From Bacteroidota bacterium (GTDB taxonomy: Bacteria; Bacteroidota; Bacteroidia; Chitinophagales; Chitinophagaceae), in the NCBI GenBank assembly GCA_023386045.1, contig JAEWKK010000004.1:62001-126000 (forward strand): a DNA stretch of 64,000 bases. The letters are read 5' to 3'. Both the position numbers and the translations under genes were made by a program. This document shows positions 43,465 through 51,363 of the stretch, one piece after another. The notes below the pieces were generated by a model. The model had not been told where the DNA came from and did no database searches. It worked only from the letters and a program-made list of their open reading frames with translations. The stretch's first letter is position 1. Each line of letters begins with the position of its first letter.

Positions 43465-43701
43465 ATGTCAGACATCGCAGCAAGAGTAAAAAAGATCATT
43501 GTAGACAAACTTGGAGTGGATGAAGCAGAAGTAACCAACGAAGCTTCTTTTACCAATGACTTAGGTGCCGACTCTCTTGACACCGTTGAACTTATTATGG
43601 AATTCGAAAAAGAATTCAATATCTCCATTCCGGATGAACAAGCTGAGACAATTACTACTGTAGGTCAGGCTGTTTCCTATCTCGAAGAGCATGCTAAGTA
43701 A
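43465..43701 (+). CDS. acpP: Acyl carrier protein
   Basis: A 78-residue acidic carrier protein of fatty-acid synthesis. Ser37 in the GADSLDTVELIM motif is the phosphopantetheine attachment site. Helix 1 (RVKKIIVDKLGV) and helix 4 (VGQAVSYLEEHAK) are normal. It is followed by a stem-loop and then fabF, the standard acpP-fabF order. The stem-loop between them probably lowers fabF expression relative to this highly expressed gene. Confidence 0.97.
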   Translation: MSDIAARVKKIIVDKLGVDEAEVTNEASFTNDLGADSLDTVELIMEFEKEFNISIPDEQAETITTVGQAVSYLEEHAK

Positions 43702-43734
43702 ATAAGAATTGTTCCTTAGTACCGTATAAATAAT

Positions 43735-43777
43735 CCGCCTTCCGGTTGCCATCGCACCAGTGAAGGCGGTTTTATCT
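43735..43777 (+). terminator. Stem-loop attenuator between acpP and fabF
   Basis: Eight-base stem CCGCCTTC (43735-43742) and GAAGGCGG (43762-43769), with a 19-base loop that can fold further, then TTTTATCTT. It probably terminates part of the transcripts after acpP. Confidence 0.7.
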
Positions 43778-43796
43778 TAAAAATCTTTCGCAGCCT

Positions 43797-45050
43797 ATGC
43801 AATTAAAACGAGTTGTAGTTACCGGGATGGGCGCACTGACGCCCCTTGGTAATTCCATCACAGAATACTGGAATAATCTCCGCAACGGTGTTAGCGGCTG
43901 CGATTTTATTACCGGATTCGACGCTTCCAAATTCAAAACCCGTTTCGCCTGCGAGATCAAGAATTTTGATCCCACAAATTTCATGGACCGCAAGGAGGCA
44001 CGGAAAATGGACCGCTTTACGCAAACCGCTATTGTTGCCAGCGACCAGGCAGTACTGGATGCCGGTATCGATCAAAACAATGTGAATGTGGACAGGGTAG
44101 GAGTTGTTTTTGGAAGTGGAATTGGTGGACTGATCACCTTCCAGGAAGAAGTGATCAATTTCGCGAAAGGAGATGGTACGCCCCGCTTCAATCCTTTTTT
44201 CATTCCAAAGATGATCCTGGACATAGCACCAGGTCATATTTCCATGCGCCATGGTTTTCGCGGTCCCAACTTCGCAGTAACCAGCGCCTGTGCTTCTTCT
44301 ACCAATGCCATGATGGAAGCCTTTAACCTGATTCGCATTGGCAAGGCCGATATCATTCTTACCGGTGGCTCCGAAAGCGTGGTAAGTGAAGCTGGTGTTG
44401 GAGGCTTTAATGCCATGAAAGCATTGAGCGAAAGAAACGATGATCCAAAAACCGCTTCAAGACCTTATGACAAAGACCGCGATGGATTTGTGATGGGCGA
44501 AGGAGCAGGTGTTCTGGTATTTGAAGAATATGAACACGCCATAAAAAGAGGTGCCAAGATCTACTGCGAAGTAGCAGGTGCAGGCGCTACTGCCGATGCA
44601 CATCATATTACTGCACCACATCCCGAAGGACTGGGTGCTAAAAATGTAATGATCCAGGCTCTTGCCGATGCAGGCATGCAGCCTACGGATATTCATTACA
44701 TCAATACACACGGAACTTCAACTCCTCTGGGTGATATTGCCGAAGTAAAAGCAATCATTGATGTTTTCGGAGACCATAGCTATGACCTGAATATCAGTTC
44801 TACCAAATCAATGACCGGTCACTGTCTTGGTGCTGCAGGTGTTATTGAAGCCATAGCCTGTATCATGGCTGTTCAGAATGATATAGTGCCTCCAACCATC
44901 AATCATTTTACCGATGATCCGGAACTGGATCCCAGGCTGAATTTTACTTTCTGGGAAGCGCAGAAAAGAGAGGTGAATGCAGCATTGAGCAATACTTTTG
45001 GATTTGGTGGACACAATGCCTGTGTGATCTTTAAAAAATATTCTGCCTGA
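43797..45050 (+). CDS. fabF: 3-oxoacyl-ACP synthase II
   Basis: A 417-residue condensing enzyme that elongates acyl-ACP with malonyl-ACP. The catalytic cysteine is Cys165 in TSACASSTNA. The two histidines lie in YINTHGTSTPLGD (about 305) and TKSMTGHCLGAAG (about 342), with GFGGHN near the end forming the substrate loop. Start with MQLKRVVVTGMGALTPLG is canonical. It follows acpP and precedes rnc, a conserved bacterial order. Confidence 0.97.
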   Translation: MQLKRVVVTGMGALTPLGNSITEYWNNLRNGVSGCDFITGFDASKFKTRFACEIKNFDPTNFMDRKEARKMDRFTQTAIVASDQAVLDAGIDQNNVNVDRVGVVFGSGIGGLITFQEEVINFAKGDGTPRFNPFFIPKMILDIAPGHISMRHGFRGPNFAVTSACASSTNAMMEAFNLIRIGKADIILTGGSESVVSEAGVGGFNAMKALSERNDDPKTASRPYDKDRDGFVMGEGAGVLVFEEYEHAIKRGAKIYCEVAGAGATADAHHITAPHPEGLGAKNVMIQALADAGMQPTDIHYINTHGTSTPLGDIAEVKAIIDVFGDHSYDLNISSTKSMTGHCLGAAGVIEAIACIMAVQNDIVPPTINHFTDDPELDPRLNFTFWEAQKREVNAALSNTFGFGGHNACVIFKKYSA

Positions 45051-45093
45051 TCGCCCGGTCCCTTATTGCATAAAAAATTGTAGTTTACAATTT

Positions 45094-45837
45094 GTGGAGT
45101 TTTGGAAAGCATTTTATAAAAAAAAGCAACCCGTCGACCCTTCTTTCAAAAAACAACTGAAGGGAGTATTGGGCTATGCGCCAGGCAATCTCTCTCTTTA
45201 TAAAACTGCACTCACCCACCGTTCTGTAAAAGATACCATTGATGAAAACAATGAAAGGCTGGAATACCTGGGCGATGCCATTTTGAGCGCACTGGTGGCC
45301 GATTACCTTTTCAAGCGTTATCCCTACAAGGAAGAAGGATTTCTTACCGAAATGCGCAGTAAGATGGTGAACAGGCAGCAGCTGAATGACATTGCCGTTA
45401 AAATGGGTCTCAAAAAAGTAACGGTTTACAATAAGTCTGATACTTCTCTGAAAACCAGCCAGATCTTTGGTAATACTCTTGAAGCCCTGGTTGGCGCTAT
45501 TTACCTCGACAAGGGTTATAAAAAAACCAGCAAATGGGTTAATGAGCGCATCGTTATCCCGCATATGTTTGTTGATGACCTGGAACTACTGGAGATCAAC
45601 CATAAAAACAAACTTTATGGCTGGGCCAACAAAAATGGCAAACACCTTGAGTTTGAGACCATTGACGAAAAAATGGAAAATGGCCGTCGGTTATTTACCA
45701 TTGGTGCCGTGATCAATGGTAAGGTCATTGCCCAGGCAAAAGCTTTCAATAAAAAGGACGCTTCCCAGATCGCCGCGCAACTGGCGGTAGAAAAGCTGGG
45801 TATCATTAATTCCGATTCTCCTTCCGACTTAGGCTGA
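45094..45837 (+). CDS. rnc: Ribonuclease III
   Basis: A 247-residue double-strand-specific endoribonuclease that processes rRNA and structured RNAs. The signature ERLEYLGDAIL is at 54-64, with acidic metal ligands including the Glu in TLEALVGAIYLDKG (about 131). A C-terminal double-strand RNA-binding domain has LYGWANKNGK and ASQIAAQLAVEKLG. It begins with GTG at 45094, the first start in frame; sequence upstream has no better candidate. Followed by a 376-base gap and the T9SS-type gene. Confidence 0.95.
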   Translation: MEFWKAFYKKKQPVDPSFKKQLKGVLGYAPGNLSLYKTALTHRSVKDTIDENNERLEYLGDAILSALVADYLFKRYPYKEEGFLTEMRSKMVNRQQLNDIAVKMGLKKVTVYNKSDTSLKTSQIFGNTLEALVGAIYLDKGYKKTSKWVNERIVIPHMFVDDLELLEINHKNKLYGWANKNGKHLEFETIDEKMENGRRLFTIGAVINGKVIAQAKAFNKKDASQIAAQLAVEKLGIINSDSPSDLG

Positions 45838-46126
45838 TATTTTAAGTATTCTAAGCGTTTCCTTTATCGGTTCAAAAGACTTCGCAAACCGGCTCAGGCT
45901 TCTCCTGCAACTCTTACTCCGTAATATTACTGGCAAATATTTGCAGACATCTTCAAATTCGCTGCCTTTTTCATCTTCCATACTTATAAAATCTAAAGGG
46001 ATACACTTAGATGATTGGTATTAATAATCAGTTAGTTACGAAGAAATCGTAAAAAAATATGTGGTTTTCCGCAAAAAACAAGTAAAAATACTTGCATTCC
46101 GAAAAATGCCAGTATACTTTTGCTCT
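45838..46126. other. Gene-free gap with two small palindromes
   Basis: About 290 bases after rnc with no convincing coding frame. It holds two nearly adjacent perfect palindromes, GTAATATTAC (45921-45930) and GCAAATATTTGC (45933-45944), and near its end a promoter element for the next gene (TACTTTTG at 46115-46122, with TTG 20 bases before it). No tRNA or known small RNA was recognised. Confidence 0.6.
46115..46122 (+). promoter_or_regulatory. -7 promoter element for the secreted-protein gene
   Basis: TACTTTTG matches TAnnTTTG exactly. A TTG at 46092-46094, 20 bases upstream, fits the -33 element. Transcription near 46127 would give an 87-base leader. Confidence 0.5.
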
Positions 46127-46213
46127 CGCCAGAAAAACTGCTAAGGACAATCACTTAGGAACTCGTAACGGTTAATCTGGGCAACCCTAAAAAACTAATT
46201 AAGATTCCGTACC
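46127..46213 (+). ncRNA. Possible structured 5' leader
   Basis: Between the promoter element and the ATG at 46214 the RNA can fold into at least two parts. One is a hairpin with CTAAG (46141-46145) and CTTAG (46154-46158). The other is a longer stem in which GTAACGGTTAAT (46165-46176) pairs with ATTAA (46198-46202) and CCGTAC (46207-46212). The closing strand ends one base before the start codon. No known riboswitch class was recognised. Candidate regulatory leader only. Confidence 0.35.
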
Positions 46214-47182
46214 ATGAAAAAGTTCTACTTCTTCCTTCTCTCCCTGTTTACAGCACAATTATTATTTGCAGCCCCCCTGATCAAGGCCATTACTAACGGC
46301 AACTGGAACCAGACCTCCACCTGGGACCTGAGCCGCCTGCCACAAGTGGGAGATACAATATTGATTCCGGAAGGAAAAACAGTAATGGTAACGGATGATC
46401 AGATCATTAATGGTTTTGCCTACCTCAAATTATATGGAAAGCTTGGCTTTCAGAACAATAATTCCACCCTTCAATTGGGAACCAGCTCTGTTATTTTTGT
46501 TTATAGTGGTGGCCAGATAGTAGGTGGTGGTTCTGCCTCCCAAAAGATCAGGCTTGGCGGATTCAGCATTTTCCAGGGAAATGATGCTCCAGTTAATGGT
46601 CCTCAAATGGCAACCGCAGCTACCAACGGTTTCCAGGCCTATATGGAATCACCTCTGCCTGTAAAATTCATTGGTTTTACCCTCAGCAGCAGGAACAGCG
46701 AGATCATGGTTCAATGGTCTACTTCAGAAGAGATCAATGCTTCACACTATGAGCTGGAACGCAGCACAGATGGTAAAAACTGGCAAATGGCTGCTACTAT
46801 CAGAGCAAAGGGTAATAGCAATCAGGTGAACAATTATTCTTACACCGATAAAAATCCTGTTGCAACTGCAGTTTATTACCGCATCAGGCAGGTAGACCTG
46901 GACGGCCGATTCACTTACACCAGTATCAGATCCATCAAAACAGATAAAACAGCTGATATCAATATCGCTTCCATTGATCATAAGGTCTTGCTGCAATTTT
47001 CAAAAGAAATGAAAGGCAGTTTCACGGTAAGATTTGTAAATGCAAACGGACAGGTAGCAGGTCAACAGGTTCTTATGGACCCACTGGGACAGATTGTTTT
47101 GAATGCCAGTCTGAAAGGAAATTATATCATCCAGGTTACTAATGGGCAGAATCTCAATATTGCTCGCCAGGTAATTCTATAA
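46214..47182 (+). CDS. Secreted protein with T9SS-like C-terminal domain
   Basis: A 322-residue exported protein with a signal peptide (cleavage after LLFAA, about residue 20). The N-terminal part (about 25-130) has the G8/adhesin-like pattern NGNWNQTSTWDLSRLPQVGDTILIPEGKTV, often seen in Bacteroidota surface proteins. A fibronectin-III-like stretch (about 152-240, LPVKFIGFTLSSRNSEIMVQWSTSEEINASHYELERSTDG) follows. The last about 75 residues (ending QNLNIARQVIL) resemble a type A sorting domain for the type IX secretion system, consistent with the gld genes nearby. Function unknown. It sits alone behind an unusual leader. Confidence 0.8.
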   Translation: MKKFYFFLLSLFTAQLLFAAPLIKAITNGNWNQTSTWDLSRLPQVGDTILIPEGKTVMVTDDQIINGFAYLKLYGKLGFQNNNSTLQLGTSSVIFVYSGGQIVGGGSASQKIRLGGFSIFQGNDAPVNGPQMATAATNGFQAYMESPLPVKFIGFTLSSRNSEIMVQWSTSEEINASHYELERSTDGKNWQMAATIRAKGNSNQVNNYSYTDKNPVATAVYYRIRQVDLDGRFTYTSIRSIKTDKTADINIASIDHKVLLQFSKEMKGSFTVRFVNANGQVAGQQVLMDPLGQIVLNASLKGNYIIQVTNGQNLNIARQVIL

Positions 47183-47221
47183 ACGATTTTTTTAGGCGTT
47201 GAGGAATAAGACCCTGGGTTT

Positions 47222-47635
47222 CTACCCGGGGTTACTTATTTCCTGGCAGAGTTCTACCAGAACGCTATGAGTGGATTTTGGATGAAGAAAGCAAACCAGT
47301 TTGTTATCCGCCCCTTTTTTAGGGGTTTCATTCAACAGGATAAAGCCTTCGCTTTTAAGCCGCTGCATTTCAGCAAAAATGTCTTCCACCTCAAAAGCGA
47401 TATGGTGGATTCCTTCGCCTTTTTTCTCTATAAATTTATTGATCACGCCTTCGGCTGTGGTTGACTCCAGCAATTCGATCTTAGTGTCGCCCAATTGTAA
47501 AAAAGCAGTATTAACGGCCTCAGAAGACACGGTTTCCGTTTTATAACATTGGGTATTTAACAATTTTTCAAAGAGAGGGAGGGATTCTTCGAGGGATTTT
47601 ACGGCTATTCCAATGTGTTCAACTTTTTGAGCCAT
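47222..47635 (-). CDS. mce: Methylmalonyl-CoA epimerase
   Basis: A 137-residue vicinal-oxygen-chelate protein that interconverts (R)- and (S)-methylmalonyl-CoA. It begins VEHIGIAVKSLEESL, with the first metal-binding histidine (His7), and has GEGIHHIAFEVEDI with the next histidine, and IELLES and HSVLVELCQ with the acidic ligands. Length is typical. It works with methylmalonyl-CoA mutase; a stand-alone B12-binding mutase subunit is encoded at 62.5 kb, but the catalytic mutase is not in this window. Convergent with the T9SS-type gene. Confidence 0.9.
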   Translation of the reverse strand: MAQKVEHIGIAVKSLEESLPLFEKLLNTQCYKTETVSSEAVNTAFLQLGDTKIELLESTTAEGVINKFIEKKGEGIHHIAFEVEDIFAEMQRLKSEGFILLNETPKKGADNKLVCFLHPKSTHSVLVELCQEISNPG

Positions 47636-47708
47636 GGCTTGTTTACGATTTAAGTAAAATTAATCCCTAAAGCTGTACCCTTCCCTTCTATAAAAGGCTT
47701 TATTACGG

Positions 47709-47716
47709 TAAATTTG
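47709..47716 (+). promoter_or_regulatory. -7 promoter element for iscS
   Basis: TAAATTTG, an exact TAnnTTTG match, lies 29 bases before the iscS ATG at 47746. Confidence 0.4.
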
Positions 47717-47745
47717 TGCACTGAAACGAAAATGAAAGGATTATT

Positions 47746-48963
47746 ATGTTGAAACTTCCAATTTATCTCGATCATAATGCTACTACTCCCTGTGACCCAA
47801 GAGTGGTAGATGCCATGCTTCCATACTTCACAAACAGTTTTGGTAATGCTGCCAGCCGTAACCATCCTTTTGGATGGCAGGCGGAAGAAGCTGTGGACTA
47901 TGCACGCGAGCAGGTGGCAAAACTTATTGGCGCAGATTCTAAAGAGATCATCTTTACTTCTGGTGCTACTGAAGCCGATAACCTGGCCATCAAAGGCGTA
48001 TTTGAAATGTATGCTTCAAAAGGAAATCATATCATCACCTGCAATATTGAACATAAAGCAGTTCTGGATACCTGCAAGCATCTTGAAAAAGAAGGAGCAG
48101 AGATCACTTACCTGCAGGTGAACAATGAAGGACTGGTGACACCCGAGCAAGTGGAAGCGGCCATCAAGCCAAATACCATTCTCATTGCCCTGATGTATGC
48201 CAATAATGAAGTGGGAACCGTGATGCCCATCCGCGAGATCGGTGCCATTGCCAAAAAGCACGGCGTTCTTTTATTTACCGATGCTACACAGGCAGTAGGA
48301 AAAATTCCTGTTGACGTGAAGAAGGATAATATCGACCTTCTTGCCATGACTGCACACAAAATGTATGGTCCCAAAGGTGTTGGTGCTTTATATGTAAGAC
48401 GTAAAAATCCACGTGTTAAAGTAACCGCGCAGATGGACGGTGGTGGTCATGAAAGAGGCATGCGCAGCGGTACCCTGAATGTTCCTGGTATTGTTGGTTT
48501 TGGAAAAGCCTGTGAGCTTTGCATCGCTGAAATGCAGCAGGATGCAGATCGCTTGAGCAAGCTTCGCGATAAACTTGAAAATGCCTTACTCAATCTTGAA
48601 GAAGCTTATGTAAATGGAAGCAAGGAACATCGTCTTCCACACGTTTCTAATATCTCATTTAAATACGTGGAAGGTGAAGGACTGATGATGGGCTTTAATA
48701 AAGACATAGCCCTTTCTTCAGGCTCAGCCTGTACTTCAGCTTCACTGGAACCTTCCTACGTTTTAAAAGCACTGGGCCTGGGAGATGATCTGGCACACAG
48801 TTCGCTCAGATTTGGTTTGGGAAGATATACAACGGAAGAGCAGATAGATTATACAATAGCACAGGTTTCAAAAACAGTGAACAAGCTCAGGGAAATGAGC
48901 CCGCTCTGGGAAATGTACAAGGAAGGTGTGGATATGAATTCCATCGAGTGGGCAGCGCACTAA
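47746..48963 (+). CDS. iscS: Cysteine desulfurase IscS
   Basis: A 405-residue pyridoxal-phosphate enzyme that takes sulfur from cysteine for iron-sulfur cluster and thio-cofactor assembly. It opens with YLDHNATTPCDPRV. The Schiff-base lysine is Lys205 in MTAHKMYGPKG, and the catalytic cysteine is Cys329 in SSGSACTSASLEPSYVL on a long flexible loop, as in group I enzymes. First of the iscS-iscU-iscA run; no iscR, hscA/B or ferredoxin follow. Confidence 0.95.
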   Translation: MLKLPIYLDHNATTPCDPRVVDAMLPYFTNSFGNAASRNHPFGWQAEEAVDYAREQVAKLIGADSKEIIFTSGATEADNLAIKGVFEMYASKGNHIITCNIEHKAVLDTCKHLEKEGAEITYLQVNNEGLVTPEQVEAAIKPNTILIALMYANNEVGTVMPIREIGAIAKKHGVLLFTDATQAVGKIPVDVKKDNIDLLAMTAHKMYGPKGVGALYVRRKNPRVKVTAQMDGGGHERGMRSGTLNVPGIVGFGKACELCIAEMQQDADRLSKLRDKLENALLNLEEAYVNGSKEHRLPHVSNISFKYVEGEGLMMGFNKDIALSSGSACTSASLEPSYVLKALGLGDDLAHSSLRFGLGRYTTEEQIDYTIAQVSKTVNKLREMSPLWEMYKEGVDMNSIEWAAH

Positions 48964-49015
48964 GCTTAACAGCTGATCAGAATGAAATCAATTCATAAAA
49001 TTAAAATCTTAAATC

Positions 49016-49435
49016 ATGGCATACTCAGATAAAGTCTTAAATCACTATAACAATCCTCAGAACGTTGGAACCCTTGATAAAAGCAAGGCCAATGTAGGTA
49101 CCGGATTGGTTGGCGCACCAGAGTGCGGCGACGTGATGCGCCTGCAGATAGAGGTGGATGAACAAACCGGTCTTATTAAAGATGCCAAGTTCAAAACTTT
49201 TGGCTGCGGTTCTGCAATTGCTTCTTCTTCACTGGCTACTGAATGGCTGAAAGGAAAATCCATCGACGAAGCCGTGAAGATCGACAACATGGAAATTGTG
49301 GAAGAACTCAATCTTCCTCCAGTTAAAATCCACTGTTCTGTATTGGCTGAAGACGCCATCAAAGCAGCGATCAACGACTATAGGAAAAAGAACGGACTGG
49401 AAGAATTGAAGTTTGAAGAAAGCATTGTTCATTAA
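49016..49435 (+). CDS. iscU: Iron-sulfur cluster scaffold IscU
   Basis: A 139-residue scaffold on which [2Fe-2S] clusters are built with sulfur from IscS. Ligands are Cys37 and Asp39 (PECGDVM), Cys64 (FGCGSAIASSS) and His106-Cys107 (KIHCSVLAEDAI). LPPVKIHC includes the chaperone-recognition LPPVK motif even though no hscA gene is in the operon. The C-terminus is slightly longer than in E. coli. It lies 52 bases after iscS. Confidence 0.96.
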   Translation: MAYSDKVLNHYNNPQNVGTLDKSKANVGTGLVGAPECGDVMRLQIEVDEQTGLIKDAKFKTFGCGSAIASSSLATEWLKGKSIDEAVKIDNMEIVEELNLPPVKIHCSVLAEDAIKAAINDYRKKNGLEELKFEESIVH

Positions 49436-49494
49436 TTAATTTGGTAGGCTGACCTTATCAGGTCAGCAATATTTCTCAAAGCACGAGGATAAAA

Positions 49495-49845
49495 ATGATA
49501 GCAACAGACAACGCGATATACGTTAGCGACAAGGCAAAGCAAAAAGTACAGCAGCTGATGCAGGAAGCCGGCATTGCCAACGATCCTTCTTATTTTGTAA
49601 GAGTGGGTGTTGTGGGTGGCGGATGTTCCGGTCTTAGCTACAAGCTCGATTTTGATAATGAGCAAAAACCCATGGACCAGGTGTTTGAAGATAACGGAGT
49701 GAAAGTAGTGACGGACCTTAAAAGTTTTCTTTACCTCGTTAATACCATGCTTGATTTTTCCGACGGTTTGAATGGCAAGGGATTTTTCTTTAATAACCCT
49801 AATGCCAGTCGCACCTGCGGCTGTGGCGAAAGCTTTGCAGTATAA
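49495..49845 (+). CDS. iscA: A-type iron-sulfur carrier IscA
   Basis: A 116-residue A-type carrier protein that receives clusters from IscU and passes them to target proteins. The three conserved cysteines are Cys44 (GGGCSGLSY) and Cys108 and Cys110 (TCGCGESFAV), the usual C-x(n)-C-G-C pattern. The acidic-rich middle resembles ErpA/SufA as much as IscA, so the exact subtype is uncertain. Ends the isc run; a strong terminator follows. Confidence 0.92.
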   Translation: MIATDNAIYVSDKAKQKVQQLMQEAGIANDPSYFVRVGVVGGGCSGLSYKLDFDNEQKPMDQVFEDNGVKVVTDLKSFLYLVNTMLDFSDGLNGKGFFFNNPNASRTCGCGESFAV

Positions 49846-49865
49846 GAATTGATATAATATATTTC

Positions 49866-49894
49866 TCCCCTCTTTTTAAGAGGGGATTTTTTTT
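49866..49894 (+). terminator. Intrinsic terminator after the isc operon
   Basis: Nine-base stem TCCCCTCTT with AAGAGGGGA (49866-49874 and 49878-49886), a three-T loop and a T-run of eight. It ends the iscS-iscU-iscA transcript. Confidence 0.9.
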
Positions 49895-49950
49895 GCACAG
49901 CGGAGATGTAAAACTATTTGATTACTTTTTCGAGACCTAAATCAGGCTAC

Positions 49951-51297
49951 ATGGATTCTGTTATTGCAGCATCAGTGATACATCTTGAATGTATTGATGG
50001 CCGGGATGACCATTTTAGATTGGAACTGGCGGCCGGTGAAAAAAAGATCTTGGGGGGTTACGAAGATCCTTCCATTATTTTATTAAAAGAACTGGAGAAT
50101 CAGGGCGGTGTAATTGTAATCACTAACGTTAACGGACAACTTTTTGTTGATGCCAGCGATTGTTCAGTGCCTGTCAAGATCAATGGCGCCATCATTTCAA
50201 AAGCCAGTTTAAAGAGCATCGACCTGTTGAAGATCGGCAACAGCATCTGGAAGTCAACAGCGCCGGGTTTTGTTGATCAGAAAGAAGATACTACTGGCAG
50301 AAATTCATTCACCAAAAGCTTTGGCAATATGCTGGGCCTTGATGAACTGCGTGATTTTAATATCAGCAATCTTTTTTCAGAAGTATTCAAAAGACATCGT
50401 CTGGAAGATACCGAAGAACAACTGGTAACTGGAACATCAAGGAATACACCTGCGCTTACAGATATTGAAATCAGCTGGGCAAAACCCTGGCTGTTCTCAA
50501 GACTGATTGTGCTGAGTGTAGTACTTACTTTTCTCCTGGTTGCAGGTTTCAACATGTTCGAAAATCAAAAGCTGATTCCAGGGTTGATATTCATAGGCAC
50601 CTTTGTGATGCCACTCGCTACCGTGATCTTTTTTATGGAAGTGAATGCACCAAGGAATATTTCAGTTTTCCTCCTCATGCTCATGCTTTTTATTGGTGGT
50701 GTTGCTTCTTTGCTCATTACGCTATTAGTGAGTGAAAGAATGCCCTGGCTGTACAATACTTTTGATGCATCTGGTGCAGCCATTATCGAAGAACCGGCAA
50801 AGATCCTGATCGTGGTGCTGGTGTTGGGAAAATACATGCGGTATAAATGGATCCTGAATGGTCTTCTCCTGGGTGCTGCTGTAGGCGCAGGCTTTGGTGC
50901 TTTTGAAAGTGCCGGTTATGCTTTTGAGTTAGGACTGGCCAATGGCTTCAGCGCCATGGTAGACAATATCATCCTTCGTGGGTTACTGGCTCCTTTCATG
51001 CACGTAGTATGGACGGCGAATGCTGCGGCAGCCCTATGGCTGGTAAAAGGTGACAGGCCCTTCTCCTGGAACATGTTGGGCGATGCCAGGTTTCTCAGGG
51101 TCTTTATTTTAAGTACAGCTACACATTTTGTCTGGAATGCACAATTTGGTCTGGTAAGACTTCCACTTGTAGTAGATCTGAAGTATTTATTACTGGGCAT
51201 TCTTTCATGGACTGTCTGCTTTATGCTGATACAGGCCGGCCTGAAACAACTGAACCAGGCAAGGCACGCGGAAATTGAAAGACTGAGTGCTGAATAA
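49951..51297 (+). CDS. PrsW-type intramembrane protease with FHA-like N-domain
   Basis: A 448-residue membrane protein. The C-terminal two-thirds (about 190-440) has about eight helices and the PrsW motifs: EEPAK near residue 280, GAFESAGYAFE near 320, and histidines in MHVVWTANAAA and THFVWNAQ. PrsW proteases cleave anti-sigma factors in Gram-positives. The first about 110 residues look like a soluble forkhead-associated domain (VPVKINGAIIS-ASLKSIDLLKIGNSIWKS), an unusual addition that would give phospho-threonine recognition. I chose the ATG at 49951; an upstream TTG at 49918 is possible but starts within a promoter-like TATTTG. Confidence 0.75.
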   Translation: MDSVIAASVIHLECIDGRDDHFRLELAAGEKKILGGYEDPSIILLKELENQGGVIVITNVNGQLFVDASDCSVPVKINGAIISKASLKSIDLLKIGNSIWKSTAPGFVDQKEDTTGRNSFTKSFGNMLGLDELRDFNISNLFSEVFKRHRLEDTEEQLVTGTSRNTPALTDIEISWAKPWLFSRLIVLSVVLTFLLVAGFNMFENQKLIPGLIFIGTFVMPLATVIFFMEVNAPRNISVFLLMLMLFIGGVASLLITLLVSERMPWLYNTFDASGAAIIEEPAKILIVVLVLGKYMRYKWILNGLLLGAAVGAGFGAFESAGYAFELGLANGFSAMVDNIILRGLLAPFMHVVWTANAAAALWLVKGDRPFSWNMLGDARFLRVFILSTATHFVWNAQFGLVRLPLVVDLKYLLLGILSWTVCFMLIQAGLKQLNQARHAEIERLSAE

Positions 51298-51363
51298 AAA
51301 CCGGAACATCATCAATTAGGGATTTTTCAATTTTACAACAGGGGATTAATTATTTTGCAGCAC

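Noticed and set aside
47211..47232. CCCTGGGT/ACCCGGGG hairpin as a terminator between the secreted-protein and epimerase genes
   Set aside because: The stem has a G-T pair, overlaps the epimerase stop codon, and no T-run follows on either strand.
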